Origin: Trichoplusia ni
Taxonomy: Eukaryota; Arthropoda; Insecta; Lepidoptera; Noctuidae
DNA length: 64,000 nt
Direction: 5' to 3'
NCBI RefSeq assembly: GCF_003590095.1
Contig: NC_039478.1
Coordinates: forward strand, 2,046,001-2,110,000
Part shown: positions 37,484 to 50,000 of the stretch, one piece after another
Position numbering within the stretch: position 1 is the stretch's first letter
Layout of the letters: the number at the start of each line of letters is the position of its first letter
Notes under the pieces: model-generated
Seen by the model: only the letters and a program-made list of their open reading frames with translations
The model's database searches: none
What the model was told of the DNA's origin: nothing
Program-made: the position numbers and the translations under genes

Positions 37484-39689
37484 CTTGAAAGAAAATTGAA
37501 TCGCATTAAAAAAAGTCAAGTTCAACGCACGTACAAATGTTCAAATTCATGTCATGTAGATAATGTTTTTATATTAGAAATTTATTTTGCAATAAAATAC
37601 TCTACTTTTTCGTCGATTCAAACTTAATTTCTAATGAATACGTATCGATTTGATGGGCCTTATTGATAAACATTTGTTTATTCTTAAGTACAACTCAACC
37701 ACACAATTCTTCTTGATCTTTCGTTCAGAGTCACGATATTATGATACACATACGTCGTTATACAGTGGTTAATGTCAAATTATTTTTAGTGCCGACTCCA
37801 TCATTCCTGTAATCACAGTAAGTGGAGCTAGCAACCAGTTTTTGATTCGCCTTCGAATATTATCTCGAAGACTCGGAACATTAAATGTACTGAGTCCCTA
37901 CACCCTACCATCCTATTGAAACAGGGGGCATACTATAATCTCTTATTGCGAATTGTACTTGTGGAAGTGAAATAGCGATATCCATGGCGTAGAGCGACGT
38001 CTCGTTTCCACATCTTTGAGCAGTCGCCGTCAGACCTCCAATTATTTTTAAAGTGAGTGCATTGTGTTTCGTTTTGTTTTAAATAACTGTCATGTTCGTG
38101 TATGTAAGGCTGTTATGATAAAAAAAAACATGAAAAACAGAAGCTTAAAACCACGAACCAGTCAGGTTGTAAACAAAATCCCTGGATTAAAATCTGTGCG
38201 TTCATTCAGTTAATATGGAAAAAAATAAGACAGAGTCTAAAAACTAAAAACATTAATTTGATCATAACCAAGTTCTTTACAGCCAGCAGGCTTTATACAA
38301 CTATACGAGTGAACTTCGATGCCATAATATTGAAGCAGTCATGAAGTTAAGCTACGTGTACACTCCACTAAGAAAATAAAAAAAACAACAAAACAATTGT
38401 TTCTTTCAATAACGACACTTCCTACGCTTCAATCGTTATATACCTAAGATTGAATTGAATAAATTATATTATATTAATATTCGTGAAAATCTTAAGCCCG
38501 TAGGATATTTGGTGGCACTGTCAGGTCTTAGAGCCTTTTCAGACAGGCATTTATCAAGCGTACATAGGTGATCGATGAACGTTTCTATAGCGCAGACAAT
38601 GCGAAACGAATGCTGGAAATGCCGTAAATCCGACGCAGACGCGGGTTAGTGTGTAAGAACCCTTAGTAGAAACGTAGTATTATAACCAGATGCCTCAGGG
38701 CGCTTTTGCGGTTCGCTTTAATGCTTTATTAAAGCACCTTATCATTACCATCTTTTATAATGAAAGTATCGAAATTGATAATTTCAGCCGATAATATTTT
38801 TTAATATTCTGCTTCAAAACGTGAACGTTCTTTCGCCTGTGCTTTTATAGACTCCTTTTTAGACTGTTATAAGAAAAGCTATCGAAGCCGTCTTTTTTCT
38901 TGTTATTTTTTTATTGATTGCAGAATGTTATTGTCATGTCATTCCATAAACGTATTGTAGGGTTCTGATTATGGGTGTCGAAGACCAACGGAAATCCTGA
39001 ATAACTAGCAATCCAAAGGAGATAAAGCCAGCCTCGATTCACAGTTAAACGCGAATTACACATTTTTTCATTTCTTGCTATGAATATCGAGTGTTTAATA
39101 CGCTATTCCGTTTTGCTATAAAAATGTTATTAAAATTCCTGAGAGATTAAATCCTAGGATCCGTAATTGAGAATATCCCCTCGGAGTTCGTGACGTCAGA
39201 ATTTGATCCCAGCACTAGTAAGAGCATTAACTGCTACTGTATGTTATTCTTAATTCATTTTGACTACAAAGTTAAATAATACAGGAGACAAACATTCAAA
39301 TATTTAAAACAAGATTTGGAAACGAACAATACTTATTAAATAAGATGATATCTAAAAATAGTTAACCTTGATAATTCTTATCTATGACCAATGAGTCACA
39401 TTCAGAAAAATTAGAGATGATGTGGTAAAATTTAGATTCGTTTGATAAGGTCTACAATAATCCCTAAATATAACGATCTTCCTCTAAATATCACTTTTGA
39501 AATGCAGACTCAATGCCCAATTTAATAAGATATGATTTTCTTCATTGTTATTTGTTAAAGCCAATCAATTCCCAAGAGGCAAAAATTCCCGATCATACTG
39601 TTTTATATAGGTAAGTATCCTAGCAACAAACATCCAACATTACTGATGTCCATAGAGAGCATAATAAAGATCTAGATGAGAAATGGTAG
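37484..39689. other. intergenic or upstream-intron DNA
   Basis: AT-rich, with no coding frame I can support. On the minus strand it should hold either the promoter or a long first intron of the micro-exon gene. I looked for a signal-peptide exon ending in phase 1 and did not find one. Confidence 0.4.
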
Positions 39690-39862
39690 CAAGCGGAGAC
39701 TCCGGCGGGCGTTCGTGCGGATGTCTGCACGCCTCGTCACGAGCCCGCCTCGAGCCGCCACACCGCCGTACATCATACACTACCACCAAATTAAGCCTCT
39801 TAAACAACGAATATGACTGTAGAGGAGGCGGTACACAGCGAGACACGTAGCGCTAATGTGAG
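39690..39862 (+). promoter_or_regulatory. CpG-rich patch followed by a possible first exon
   Basis: A GC-rich stretch (39690-39780) precedes an ATG at 39813 with 16 complete codons (MTVEEAVHSETRSANV) up to a strong donor GTAAGTAT at 39863, phase 2. It does not join in frame with the EcKinase-like gene just downstream. It could be a 5' UTR exon with a small upstream frame, the start of another gene, or chance. Confidence 0.3.
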
Positions 39863-40143
39863 GTAAGTATCATTCGGAATCGGAGGCCAAATGAACGATT
39901 TGCGCTGTGGAATATTACGGTAGCCTATATTGTCCTTCTGTATTTGAAATGATAATATTTGTTGAACAAAACACTCAACAAACTTATCTACACCAGAAAG
40001 GTTATTACTTAATGTTTGAATAATTTGCTTTATCAGAAGAATCATCAGATATTTGTTGGTTTATGTATCTAGCATCTAACAAAAGCAAACAATCAACGAT
40101 AGGTCCTGATAAGTTTGAGGAATCTGATATAAGAATGGTTTAA

Positions 40144-41421
40144 ATGCAAGCAGAACGGAGTTTATTTACCATTTATTATATTACAATGGTTCAGGTAACA
40201 TTGTCTACTATCTCCAAGTATTTGACTGAAGAAGTAATAGATAAAGCGTTTAAGTTGAGGACGAATAGTGATGACAGTGTGCAAAGTATTGCGATTTCAA
40301 GAGCGGCGCCAGCGGGCGAAGGCCTGATCAGTGCAGTATACAGGATTCAAGTAAATGGCAAGATTCATACAGCGACATTCATTATCAAAGGTATCGTTAG
40401 AGATCCTCTTTTAAGAAAATCCATTACCTGCGACACGTACTCTAAACGGGAAGTTTACTTTTTTTCGACCATACTTCCAATATTGCGTAAAACTCAGATG
40501 ATTTCTGGCGCCAAAGAAAACATTCAGGACATTATTCCATTATGCTATGGACAGTATTCAGATGGCAGCGATGACTATATTTTGCTGGCGGACTTGGCAG
40601 AAGCTGGATTTGTATCTATATCTGAACTGCCAACAATTTCCGAAATGAACCTGACACTTAAGGCTCTGGCTCACTTCCATGCTGTATCATTTGCATTGAG
40701 AATTAAAAATCCAGATATTTTTGAAGAAATTGCCATGGAGTTAAATGAGCTTTATTATAATGAAGAGAAAAGGAATTGGTACGCGAAATATTTTCAGAAT
40801 GCTATTGAAATAAATAAGAGTGTTCTCTCAGAGTTTGAAAGTCCAGAAAGTATCTACTGTCAGAAATATTTCTCGTTGGTGGACGGTGATGCTTATGGAG
40901 AGCTAATGCGAGTGGTATCCTGCCGCGGTGAACACCCCGTGTTTAACCATGGAGACGCCTGGTGTTGTAATTTCCTCTGCACTAAGGAAAGAGCGGTCGT
41001 CATTGACTTCCAAATAATGAGGTGTGCTTCACCAGTTACTGATTTGGCGTATTTTATAATAATGTGCAGTAACGTGTGTCAAACCAAAGAGGAATTTCTC
41101 GACGCTGTGATTCTTTACTACTCTTCGTTAAAGTATTATTTAGGAGACATGGGTATTGATGCCAGTGAGGCTTTTTCTTTTGATATGTTAATGGAGGAAC
41201 TTAAGAAGTACGGGAAGTTCGGCATCCTTGCTGCAATCACATCGCTCCCATTGGTGGCAAGCAAGCGGTGCGACACGCTTGAATCATTCGAAACCTTATA
41301 TTCCGACTTGGATTCCATACCTCTAGAAGTACTTTGGGAATTAACTCCAATTAAAAATGAAGAACACAAGAAGCGAATTGTAAACGCTATTAGAATTTCA
41401 GTGGACGTCGGACTTATATGA
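40144..41421 (+). CDS. EcKinase-like (ecdysteroid kinase-like / CHK) protein
   Basis: Intronless frame of 425 codons, or 411 if the second Met (40186, MVQVTLSTISKYLTEEV) is used; I cannot choose between them, though the family similarity starts after the second. The EcKL family has an aminoglycoside-phosphotransferase-like fold and phosphorylates small hydroxylated molecules. One moth member phosphorylates ecdysteroids at C-22, and others are linked to detoxification. Visible motifs: KREVYFF (possible alpha-C Glu103), hinge LADL (148-151), ALAHFHA, catalytic HGDAWCCNFL (Asp271, Asn276) and metal-binding DFQ (Asp288). All key residues are present, so it is likely active. The protein is cytosolic, with no signal peptide. 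It is transcribed away from the micro-exon gene. The specific substrate cannot be deduced. Confidence 0.92.
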   Translation: MQAERSLFTIYYITMVQVTLSTISKYLTEEVIDKAFKLRTNSDDSVQSIAISRAAPAGEGLISAVYRIQVNGKIHTATFIIKGIVRDPLLRKSITCDTYSKREVYFFSTILPILRKTQMISGAKENIQDIIPLCYGQYSDGSDDYILLADLAEAGFVSISELPTISEMNLTLKALAHFHAVSFALRIKNPDIFEEIAMELNELYYNEEKRNWYAKYFQNAIEINKSVLSEFESPESIYCQKYFSLVDGDAYGELMRVVSCRGEHPVFNHGDAWCCNFLCTKERAVVIDFQIMRCASPVTDLAYFIIMCSNVCQTKEEFLDAVILYYSSLKYYLGDMGIDASEAFSFDMLMEELKKYGKFGILAAITSLPLVASKRCDTLESFETLYSDLDSIPLEVLWELTPIKNEEHKKRIVNAIRISVDVGLI

Positions 41422-41437
41422 ATACTTTGAAGGAAAC

Positions 41438-41443
41438 AATAAA
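41438..41443 (+). terminator. polyadenylation signal of the EcKinase-like gene
   Basis: AATAAA starting 17 nt after the TGA stop. This is very close, giving a short 3' UTR. Confidence 0.6.
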
Positions 41444-41992
41444 AAAACCATTATCGTTAACCGTTTCTTACTTATAACGCATTTGTAAAATGTAACGTAG
41501 AATCATTACCGAAGTCGATACTCGCGAACAGATTTCTGTATAGATTCGATACAAAAACATCTTTATACGTACAGATAAGCCTTTAGATGAGTCGGCAGTA
41601 CATTGGAATGTTCGGATTCGTGACCGCTAGACAGCCGAAAACTAATTATCGCGCGATGTCGAAGTGCCGGCCGTTCGGACCAGGCTCGTGTGTATCGAAT
41701 AGGCTCTCGTACAATCACAACGTACATTTCAAACTGGCCTACTATTACTTGAGGTTTTTTGCACACCACTGTTGTATAGCACACGGCAGCGCTTATTTGT
41801 ACTCCTTTGTGAATTACGTAGCATTCTAATTAACAATAACTTCTTGCTTAAATCCTCCTTTGATATGCCGTCTTGTATTAAAGCGGGAATCTTGGAAAAA
41901 TTCGTGAGTTAATGAATTTATGATATTATTATAATCTTTATTTGTTGAGTAAAGTTTTTTTAATTAAATAAGCTAAGGTTGCGTCCCTCACT

Positions 41993-42070
41993 TTATATAA
42001 TCTTCTTAGAACATATAAACGTTAGAACGCTTGCAATAAAAAGTAGCATCGAAAGGAATTTATGTGCCAT
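41993..42070 (-). CDS. short secretory-signal-like ORF, doubtful
   Basis: ATG to TAA encoding 25 residues, beginning MAHKFLSMLLFIASVLTFIC and ending SKKII. It resembles a signal peptide with almost nothing after it. A GTGAGG donor-like sequence lies just past the stop. It may be a chance hydrophobic frame or a remnant of a first exon. Confidence 0.15.
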   Translation of the reverse strand: MAHKFLSMLLFIASVLTFICSKKII

Positions 42071-42184
42071 AAAACACAAGAAACACTTGAATAGCATATT
42101 CGAATCACATCGGTTTCCTAAAACCGTGCAAATGTTTAAACTTGAATAATTCCAACGTTCAAACCGTTCAAAAATTTGTAGCAA

Positions 42185-45100
42185 ATAGTTGGCAACAGTG
42201 AATGTAAATGCGTCGATTTCGCCTTACTTTACATATTAAAACTCAGTGCTCGTTTGAGTAAAATTGCTTAGAAGGATGAGTACCTATAAATTTAAATATG
42301 CAAACGGAATGTACGGTTTACATTGAAGGGTTTGTATTATATTATCGGAATTGATAGGTTATTGCCATGCGATGTATATAAATCAAGCGATTGGTTCGAT
42401 CTCATTTAAAGCGATTCATGTTCACACGTGAAACGGTTGCAATTATCGCTTAGCTCTAACAGACAAAAAAGCGATAAACTTGTCTTGATCGCTGATTCAT
42501 ATGGGAAGGAAATGTACCGATGTGTGGAGAGCGAAGGCCGAAGTCTTAGCAAATAGTATTAATAGAACGTACAGCATTATATCTCTAATTAATTTCGGAA
42601 ATTATTGACCAACGTGCACGATTTTAGTCAATATCCCAATATCCCTTCATGTGTACAGTCACAAGCGTTAATAGAAAACGTAGTCAAATGTATTGAAGTG
42701 ACATTTTGACAGTTCGTTTCGGTTAGCCACGGGACTCGGATACGTCATTTCATATATCGTGAAATATCACTAGGCTATCCGGCCACTATGTTTGAAGATA
42801 ATAAATACAAGAAAAATAATAAAAGTGAAACAAAACATGGTGAAACATCAACTTAAATATCAGTAAACTCTTTTAGTTTATGCACAGAGGGAAATGTAAA
42901 TTCACTTTTAACAATACAGGTTAAATGTTAAGGGTCACGCAAAACATACCCACACTGTATAAATACCCGAGTTTTGAAGAACACTGTTTGGCCAGTGTTC
43001 GATTATATTAACGTTGCTAGTGTTTTGGCAATGTTGAAAAAAAAAGTTAAATAAAACGACTATTAGGTAAGGTTTAATAGTAAGTTACTTTACTACTTTC
43101 TATTATTAGGCACTAGCAATACAGACGAACAAAAAGACCCAACATCGAACAACTCATTTTCCTAGCGAGGTGATTATGACGAATCCGTCACGGCCGATCG
43201 GGAGGCTGTTATTCAACAGCGGACTTACGAGCTGATATATACGCAATTTACAAAGAAAACCGTAAAAAGTCGTAATGATTATCCGATATCAAAGCACTCA
43301 TATAATAACGACTCTCTGATGCTGGAACATCAAAATAAAATGACGTGTCGGTTGCCGCTCGGCGCCGCCGCCGCCCGCTTGTAATTTTTAATCTGATTTC
43401 ATATCAACTTTTACGCAAAACTACTTAGCTTCCATACCAGCGAAAAAACACAAGAATAATTCCAACAATGAAACCTCAAAAACTGGAAATAAATGGTAAT
43501 TATTAATAATTTTACATGCCCCATTAAGAGTGACCATGCGGCGACGTCCCAAAGAGGGATAAGAAAAAAAAACAACGGTCACACACGAGCCTTTTAAAAT
43601 TGTCAGAGGGAACTTCTAAAAAGAGATAACACTTTAACATTAAAAAAGTCGAGTCCATTTTGTAAACAGGTTGTAAATGATCTTGTATGCGGTGATACCC
43701 GACATTTGGTAGGACATCTTAAATGTTTCACTAAAATACCTCAAATTTGGAATACGCGTGACTGCTTTGATGTCGCGTTAATGTTCATGTCCCTACTACA
43801 TATGCGCGATAAGTAAACGAGACGGAACCACACGAAATGAGGAGATAAATAAGTGGGCACCTAAATACTAAAAGCTTATTTTACAATGATATTTTAATAA
43901 CAATTAGCGATGCATAAAAAACAACTTTAAGTGTCTCGGCGCATAATTTATTTGTTTATTTTGCAATAAAAACTCTACCTACATTAATGTTATGTTATTC
44001 CATTGATACGAACACCTACACCGGGCCTAAACATGAATCATTTGAAACCTAAACACTATACCTACAGACCTCACGATCTCAACAATATTAATAATATTTC
44101 AAAGGAACAGGGAAAATAATAAATTTGTTTAGGAAATCTTATCCGATGACAGGGAAAAATATTAAATTAAATTTTGAATCTTCGTTCTTTTAAAAGGATA
44201 CTGGTATTATATCAAGATTTCTTGCTGTAATAAATAATATGTAAATTAGAGGCAAATATTAAAACCGAATGACTCTGGTCTGTTTTGTTTCTCTTCGAAT
44301 ATTTGAATTGCGCAGCCGTTACTTATGGAGATGGAATAAAAAAATATAACCTTTAAAGTGTAAGGTAGATTGACATTTTAAGTAATGATAAGGTAAGTAC
44401 CTATGCAGTATGAAAGCAAGCAGTATCTACCTGTGCTCTGACTATGAGTACTATGTCTTTACGAGCCGACCGTGAAATCTGAGAGCAAAAGAACGTTGTA
44501 AATCAACTGGATGGACTCTGCATTTTTTACTGTCCTAAGTGTAGGATGACCATGTTTACTGAACCACAGGGATATTCCTACTTTTACCGATACTACGCAG
44601 ACATTGCGTAGGGTTAATGAGTAAATAGTGCTATTATAATCATCTCCATAATTTGGACGATAATAATATTGTGATATATTTAAATTGTTTTGCTACTAAT
44701 AATTCTTTGATACCAAAAGCATGACGATTTAAAAGATATGACTGAAAAAAAATAAAATGTGAAAAGAAGGTATAAGCATGAAAACTGTTTATAAATAAAG
44801 CTCAATTTCCAAAAGAAACGTGGTATGCAACAGAAAATAAAAAGTACCTGGTATTTCTTTCAAAAACAACATTGATGGTCACACGAGTGAGGTCTCGGGG
44901 CTCTTAACGTTTATCTAAAAGCGAGGCAACTCTTATTTGTAATCTCCTTTAAAAAGTCGGGAACAAAACATTAGAGCCTTTTAGTTTATCGAGAGCTTAT
45001 GCTAACTAATGGACAAAGGAATGTAATTTGCCTTTAAAATAATTTAGACAAGTGAACATAACATAGTGCGTAATTAAAATAATTTTAAAAGTCTCACGAT

Positions 45101-45320
45101 GATTGTAAAGGTATTTTGTTAATGGGAACTATTGAAATATATCGTTGGGTTGTAAAAAGATCGATGAAGGAGTCTTACAACAAAATATCATGTTACTCGA
45201 CAGATTTCTTTGATGCATGTGTATCTTTGTGATATTTATTTGAATGAAAAGAGCCTTTGGTTTTGAACATTAGGATGGTCTTTACATGATATCAGTCTCA
45301 AGGTGTATTGAATGAAAACC
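42185..45320. other. intergenic, no gene seen
   Basis: AT-rich DNA with no supportable reading frame. There is a small CpG-rich patch at about 43345-43385, and a TATAAATA sequence at about 42957 that is not followed by a coding frame. Confidence 0.5.
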
Positions 45321-45500
45321 TTTGGTAGGTAGAGCGTTAGCAAGCACTGTAGGGAGCTGTGGCTGACGCTTGCCGAGGTTACTGTGGCCCCGGTACACGG
45401 AGTGCTAATGTAGGAACATGGGTTGGTTCTAGTCTGTGGAAATCTGACAGTCCCTTCCGCTCAACCCAAGGAAGAAGGAAGTCATTTAATGGTCACCCAT
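45320..45500. repeat. lepidopteran interspersed repeat fragment
   Basis: GC-richer than its surroundings, with GCTGTGGCTGACGCTTGCCG and an AATCTGACAGTCCC..GGAAGGAAGTCATTTAATG-type end that recurs in moth genomes. No protein. Confidence 0.5.
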
Positions 45501-46969
45501 CCAAAAAAAGGTACGTATAAATAGGCATTTTTGAAGAAAGCTTTCTATAATCAGACACAGCAGAAAAATATAAAAATAAGAAGTGGTAAAGTAAAAAGTT
45601 TATTTATCTTTAAATAACTTAGACGGTATCCCCGCAACTATGGGTGTTGCAAAATATGTTTGTGCGTGTCCAAGATGTCATATCTAACCGGAGTCCTACA
45701 GTAAATATGACCATTTCAGCAGACACGTTAAAAATATTTTGTTTTGATATTATCTTGCCTTCGTCGAAGTTTATCAGTGATATTCATCGGAAAACCTGAT
45801 ATTTTTATATAAAACTCAGGCAAGTTTGAGGCGAGATGACGAAGATAAAGAAATATATTTTTTGACGTCGTAAGGATTTGGTGTTTAAACTTAAGAGGAG
45901 GATGAAAAAACTTAAAAACGTAGAGTTCGCTGTGTGTTATTGTTTAGTGTATTTTGTTTAATTGTGTATTATTTGACACTAATAAGGGTCGTACGAAACA
46001 TGTTACTAGTGTGATTTATAAATAGCATATTTCTTTGCTATTTCCTATATTCATTTGTCAAACAACTCAGCTTCAGTTTGCTATTGTTTCAAACTATCCA
46101 TTATTTGTCAATATTGATTTGTACGGCCTCATAAGATTACTGATATGTATCTAATAATCAGTGGGTGTTCATTAGAAGTTGCAAGTTAACCGACTGCTGC
46201 CCACACGTAGTACCCAACTTATTATATGATGATGGAATTATAGACAGTTGTTGTTTGTTTTTGTCACAATAACTCTAGCACTCACTGTCCTTCGAAACTA
46301 ACGATTTCTAGTAGACTGCGGTGTTGCTTACCTGTGGACAAAAAAAAAACATTTTATTATTTTTATAACATTACATTATTAAGTATTATATACTTCGTAA
46401 AATACATTTCTTATGATATACAATATAACATAGACATTACTTTTATCGAGAACAGGGGCTAATATTGTTATCAGATTTACAACAAGTACACATACAAATA
46501 TTTAAAGGAAAATTTGAAAGTCAACTTTTAGTCGGCCTCAAACAGCCACTTTTAAGACATTTGGAAAGAGTTTAAAAAGTTTTGTTTATTAATTTAAAAA
46601 GCAAGCATACCAGTCACAATTTCGCCCTTATAAAAACCGCTATTCATTAAAAATAACTGAAAAGAACATTTATATTAAAGTAAGTCCATCATAACTTTAA
46701 TCGAAAGTGCGCAAGTATTCCGTCGAAGTCACGAGTACCAATTAACAAGATATGAATCCGTTGAGAGGCTCATTTAGACCTTTAGGCACACGTATTAAGT
46801 TGCGTTACTTGTTCGGCTGGTCGTTAAAATTCCCTCAGATTCAACGGGAGGCGGTACCTACACGCTGTTTTACACTTCGGCGTCATGTTGCCCTGGTACT
46901 TGGGTAAATTTGTTCTGATTCGCTTTAGGCAGTCGATAAATATGTTGCTTTTATCGCGCGTGAAAAGCG

Positions 46970-47033
46970 AGTCACGATTTCAGTTCTTCCGTTTTAGTTT
47001 TAATCGATTTTTAAAAGGATTTGTATGTTTCAG
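46970..47033 (+). promoter_or_regulatory. possible plus-strand first exon with initiator
   Basis: TTTCAGTTC resembles the arthropod initiator TCAGT. About 45 nt later ATG TTT CAG is followed directly by the donor GTAAGTAA at 47034. Only three codons would be in this exon and no downstream partner was found. Confidence 0.2.
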
Positions 47034-50000
47034 GTAAGTAATTTGTTTTTATGTAAGTTCAAATATTTTTGTATTCATTTATGAGGATGGTATCCCAGGA
47101 AAATTAAGATCAAACGTCTAGTCTTGTCGGTGGGCAGACTGAAAGTTTTAATTACGCAATCAACTCTCACGGTTAACTTACTTCTCGTTAATTGCATCTA
47201 GAATTCACTTAATTAAAAACCTGCCAGATGTTGAAAAATCTCCACAAATAGCGAAGCGAAAGTAGCTATCCTTCGTGTTTATTGCGAAATAAAAAGTTTT
47301 GAGGGGGTGCGTGGGTCGCCATATTTAAAACTATAGTTCTTTTTTTATTAACATACCGATGTAAATATAAACCTTATTAAAAGTATACATAAGGTTCAAT
47401 TCGGTTGATGGAAGTATTGTGATATTTACAACTAGCCCACGTTTCTTTTTAACACTACGAAGCGAAGGTAAGTGTGGGCGCAGCCTACATGAAACATTAA
47501 AAAATAACAACAACCTAGTCTAGGCGCGAATTTGGCCCTGACGTAACATTCGAAATTTGAATACTGCCACAGATCGTACGATTTAATATGTATGTAAGGT
47601 AATTTATTTTATTCGGGACTTCCTTTGATTCAAATTTAAAAACAGTTTAGAATTTCATTATGTGGGAAGGTTTTTTTAAGTCCTATTATTGGTTGGACAT
47701 TAACAAGTTAATTTAATACCAAGTCGTACCATTAACGCCTCACTCGTAACAATCTATTAAAGGCCGTAATTACTTATTAAGTACCAATCAATAGACTATG
47801 TAGGTTTCGAGTCAAAGGCTTTGTTCCAAAGCGGTTGATAATGAATGTGGACAATTAACAAAAAGGCTTTACTTTAATTAAGTGTAAAATACTTGTCTCT
47901 TGTATGTTGCATAACACGCTGAATAAAGCTTTCAAGGCGTCGGAAACTTGTTCGCACTTCGAAAAAACAGATATTCTGTGTCAATATGATATTTGCTTGA
48001 GTCGTTTGTGACCTTAAAGTTTCCCGTGTCCCATTTAATAGTAGTAAGGTAGAGTCGCCTATGATCGGTCTAACATAAAATTTGACAAGTTTTTTATACT
48101 GGTTTTATAACTCGTTTAGTTAGTCAAGTCCATTTTCATTTAGATAATGGCATTAGGTATTATACTTGTTTTACTAGTGTTTTACTCACTAATATAAATA
48201 GCTTTAGAATTTAATGTCCATTTGCAGTTAATGATAATTGTTAATTATGAAGAGTGGTTACAAATTATGTATTCCATTTTTAAACGAGTAGCTTCGATTG
48301 TGTCTATTTTCAATATATTTCTTATGGCATTGTGAAAGCTTGGCAAAAATATTGGCTCCTCATACGCTATTAATGAAGTTTAATAATAATTATATTGTTA
48401 TCATCCACGAAAACAATTGCCAAGCCGAGATTTGTTTTTTAATTCAAACCTTATAAGAAGTAGATTATCAGAGCTTGTTCTTAGAAATAATTCAATAACA
48501 TTAACCAGGATATTTTATTCAACTACTTGGCCGACAAGTTCATGTGATACCTTAGTAATATATCGGTACAAGGTCATTCATCACAGCGCATATCAACAAG
48601 GGTGTCTTTGTAAATAAATCGTGAATATTCGGGATATCAATAGGAAACATAACGTTTATCAGTTCAAGGAGAATAAATACATATTATTTGTACAGTATGT
48701 TCAAAGTAAATAGCATTTTATAGACCAGTCTTTAAGGCTCAATTTACCTTAATCGAAAATATATTTGCGTTACACGAAAATATTATAATCATCCTATGTG
48801 TGTTACCCGCGCAAGGTTGGATATTATTATAAATGATTTGTTGTTCAACAGATTTGTATGTTTAAAATGAACGTACAATGCTTTAACACTGAATATTTAA
48901 ACTTGAATAGAAAGATCGGACACAATACAGACCTTTAAAAAAAGAAATAAAAAATCGTTATTAAATTACATATTTAAATATAGAAGCCTCTTTTGCTACA
49001 CCAAAGTCAAACTATCACCTCTTTGGTTAAGTCTATTAGCTTTTAGAGGAAGAGAGACAGCGTTCTACATTTTATAACGCCATCTCGCTTTAACAAAAAC
49101 AAGAGTCTTACTTCAAGAAGTGGTAAGGTCAGTTTTAAGACTTGTAAGTCAACGTTTTACATTACCACGATCGAATTACGTTGAACAGTTCATTTATTTG
49201 ACTTCGGCGAACTATATACATAAAGATTAAGCTAACAATAGGACGCCTCATGGCCCGTCTGACTACGAATTTCAAATGTACCGGGAATTTTGTATAATTA
49301 ACAAAATTCGAACATTCATTCTTTTCATTTATAAATAGCAATTAGTGTTTTTGAATTAGCATTTTAATAACCCGGTTCCAATATTAGAAGCTTATGAAAG
49401 AATCTTTGTATTGATTTGACCTAATCTTTTTGGATTGACATTCAGTTTTTTTTTTATTTATTATTACCGTTATGATTTTTTCGTATCTTATTTTAGAAGA
49501 TTCTATACTTTTCTTGAACAAATTACTACGTACCTATATTTTGAGTAAAGGTAGATATTAAAAAAAAGGAAAACTACAAGTTGTCAAATTGTAGAGTCAT
49601 AATATGCTCTACAATTGCCATACAGGCACAGTCTAATTTAGATATGCATAAAAAAGAATAAAAATACAACAGTCTTCGTATACTCTCGTTATAAAAAAAC
49701 CATAAACACCATACCAGCCAGTAACATTAATGTAAAATCAACAGATTCTTATAAGTATTTGTATACGTTTCGTAATACGGCACGCGCCGCAGCCCACATT
49801 ATACTTTCTTTAGAAAATTTATAATCCGGACCCCCCCTGACCCTTCCCGATGGGGATTATGCTCTGTATGGTATAAGTTACAAGATATTTCGTTATTTAC
49901 TTTTAAATCTCATAATATACTACCTTCTCTGTGCGTACGCCATTAGCGTCCGAGATGTCTTGGACAAATTTCTTAAGTTAGCCTGAGTGTATTCCTTGGC

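Noticed and set aside
46318..46345. Strong acceptor (TTTTGTCCACAG) and donor (GTAAGC) on the minus strand
   Set aside because: They abut with no sequence between them, so no exon exists; an upstream exon ending here had no supporting frame.
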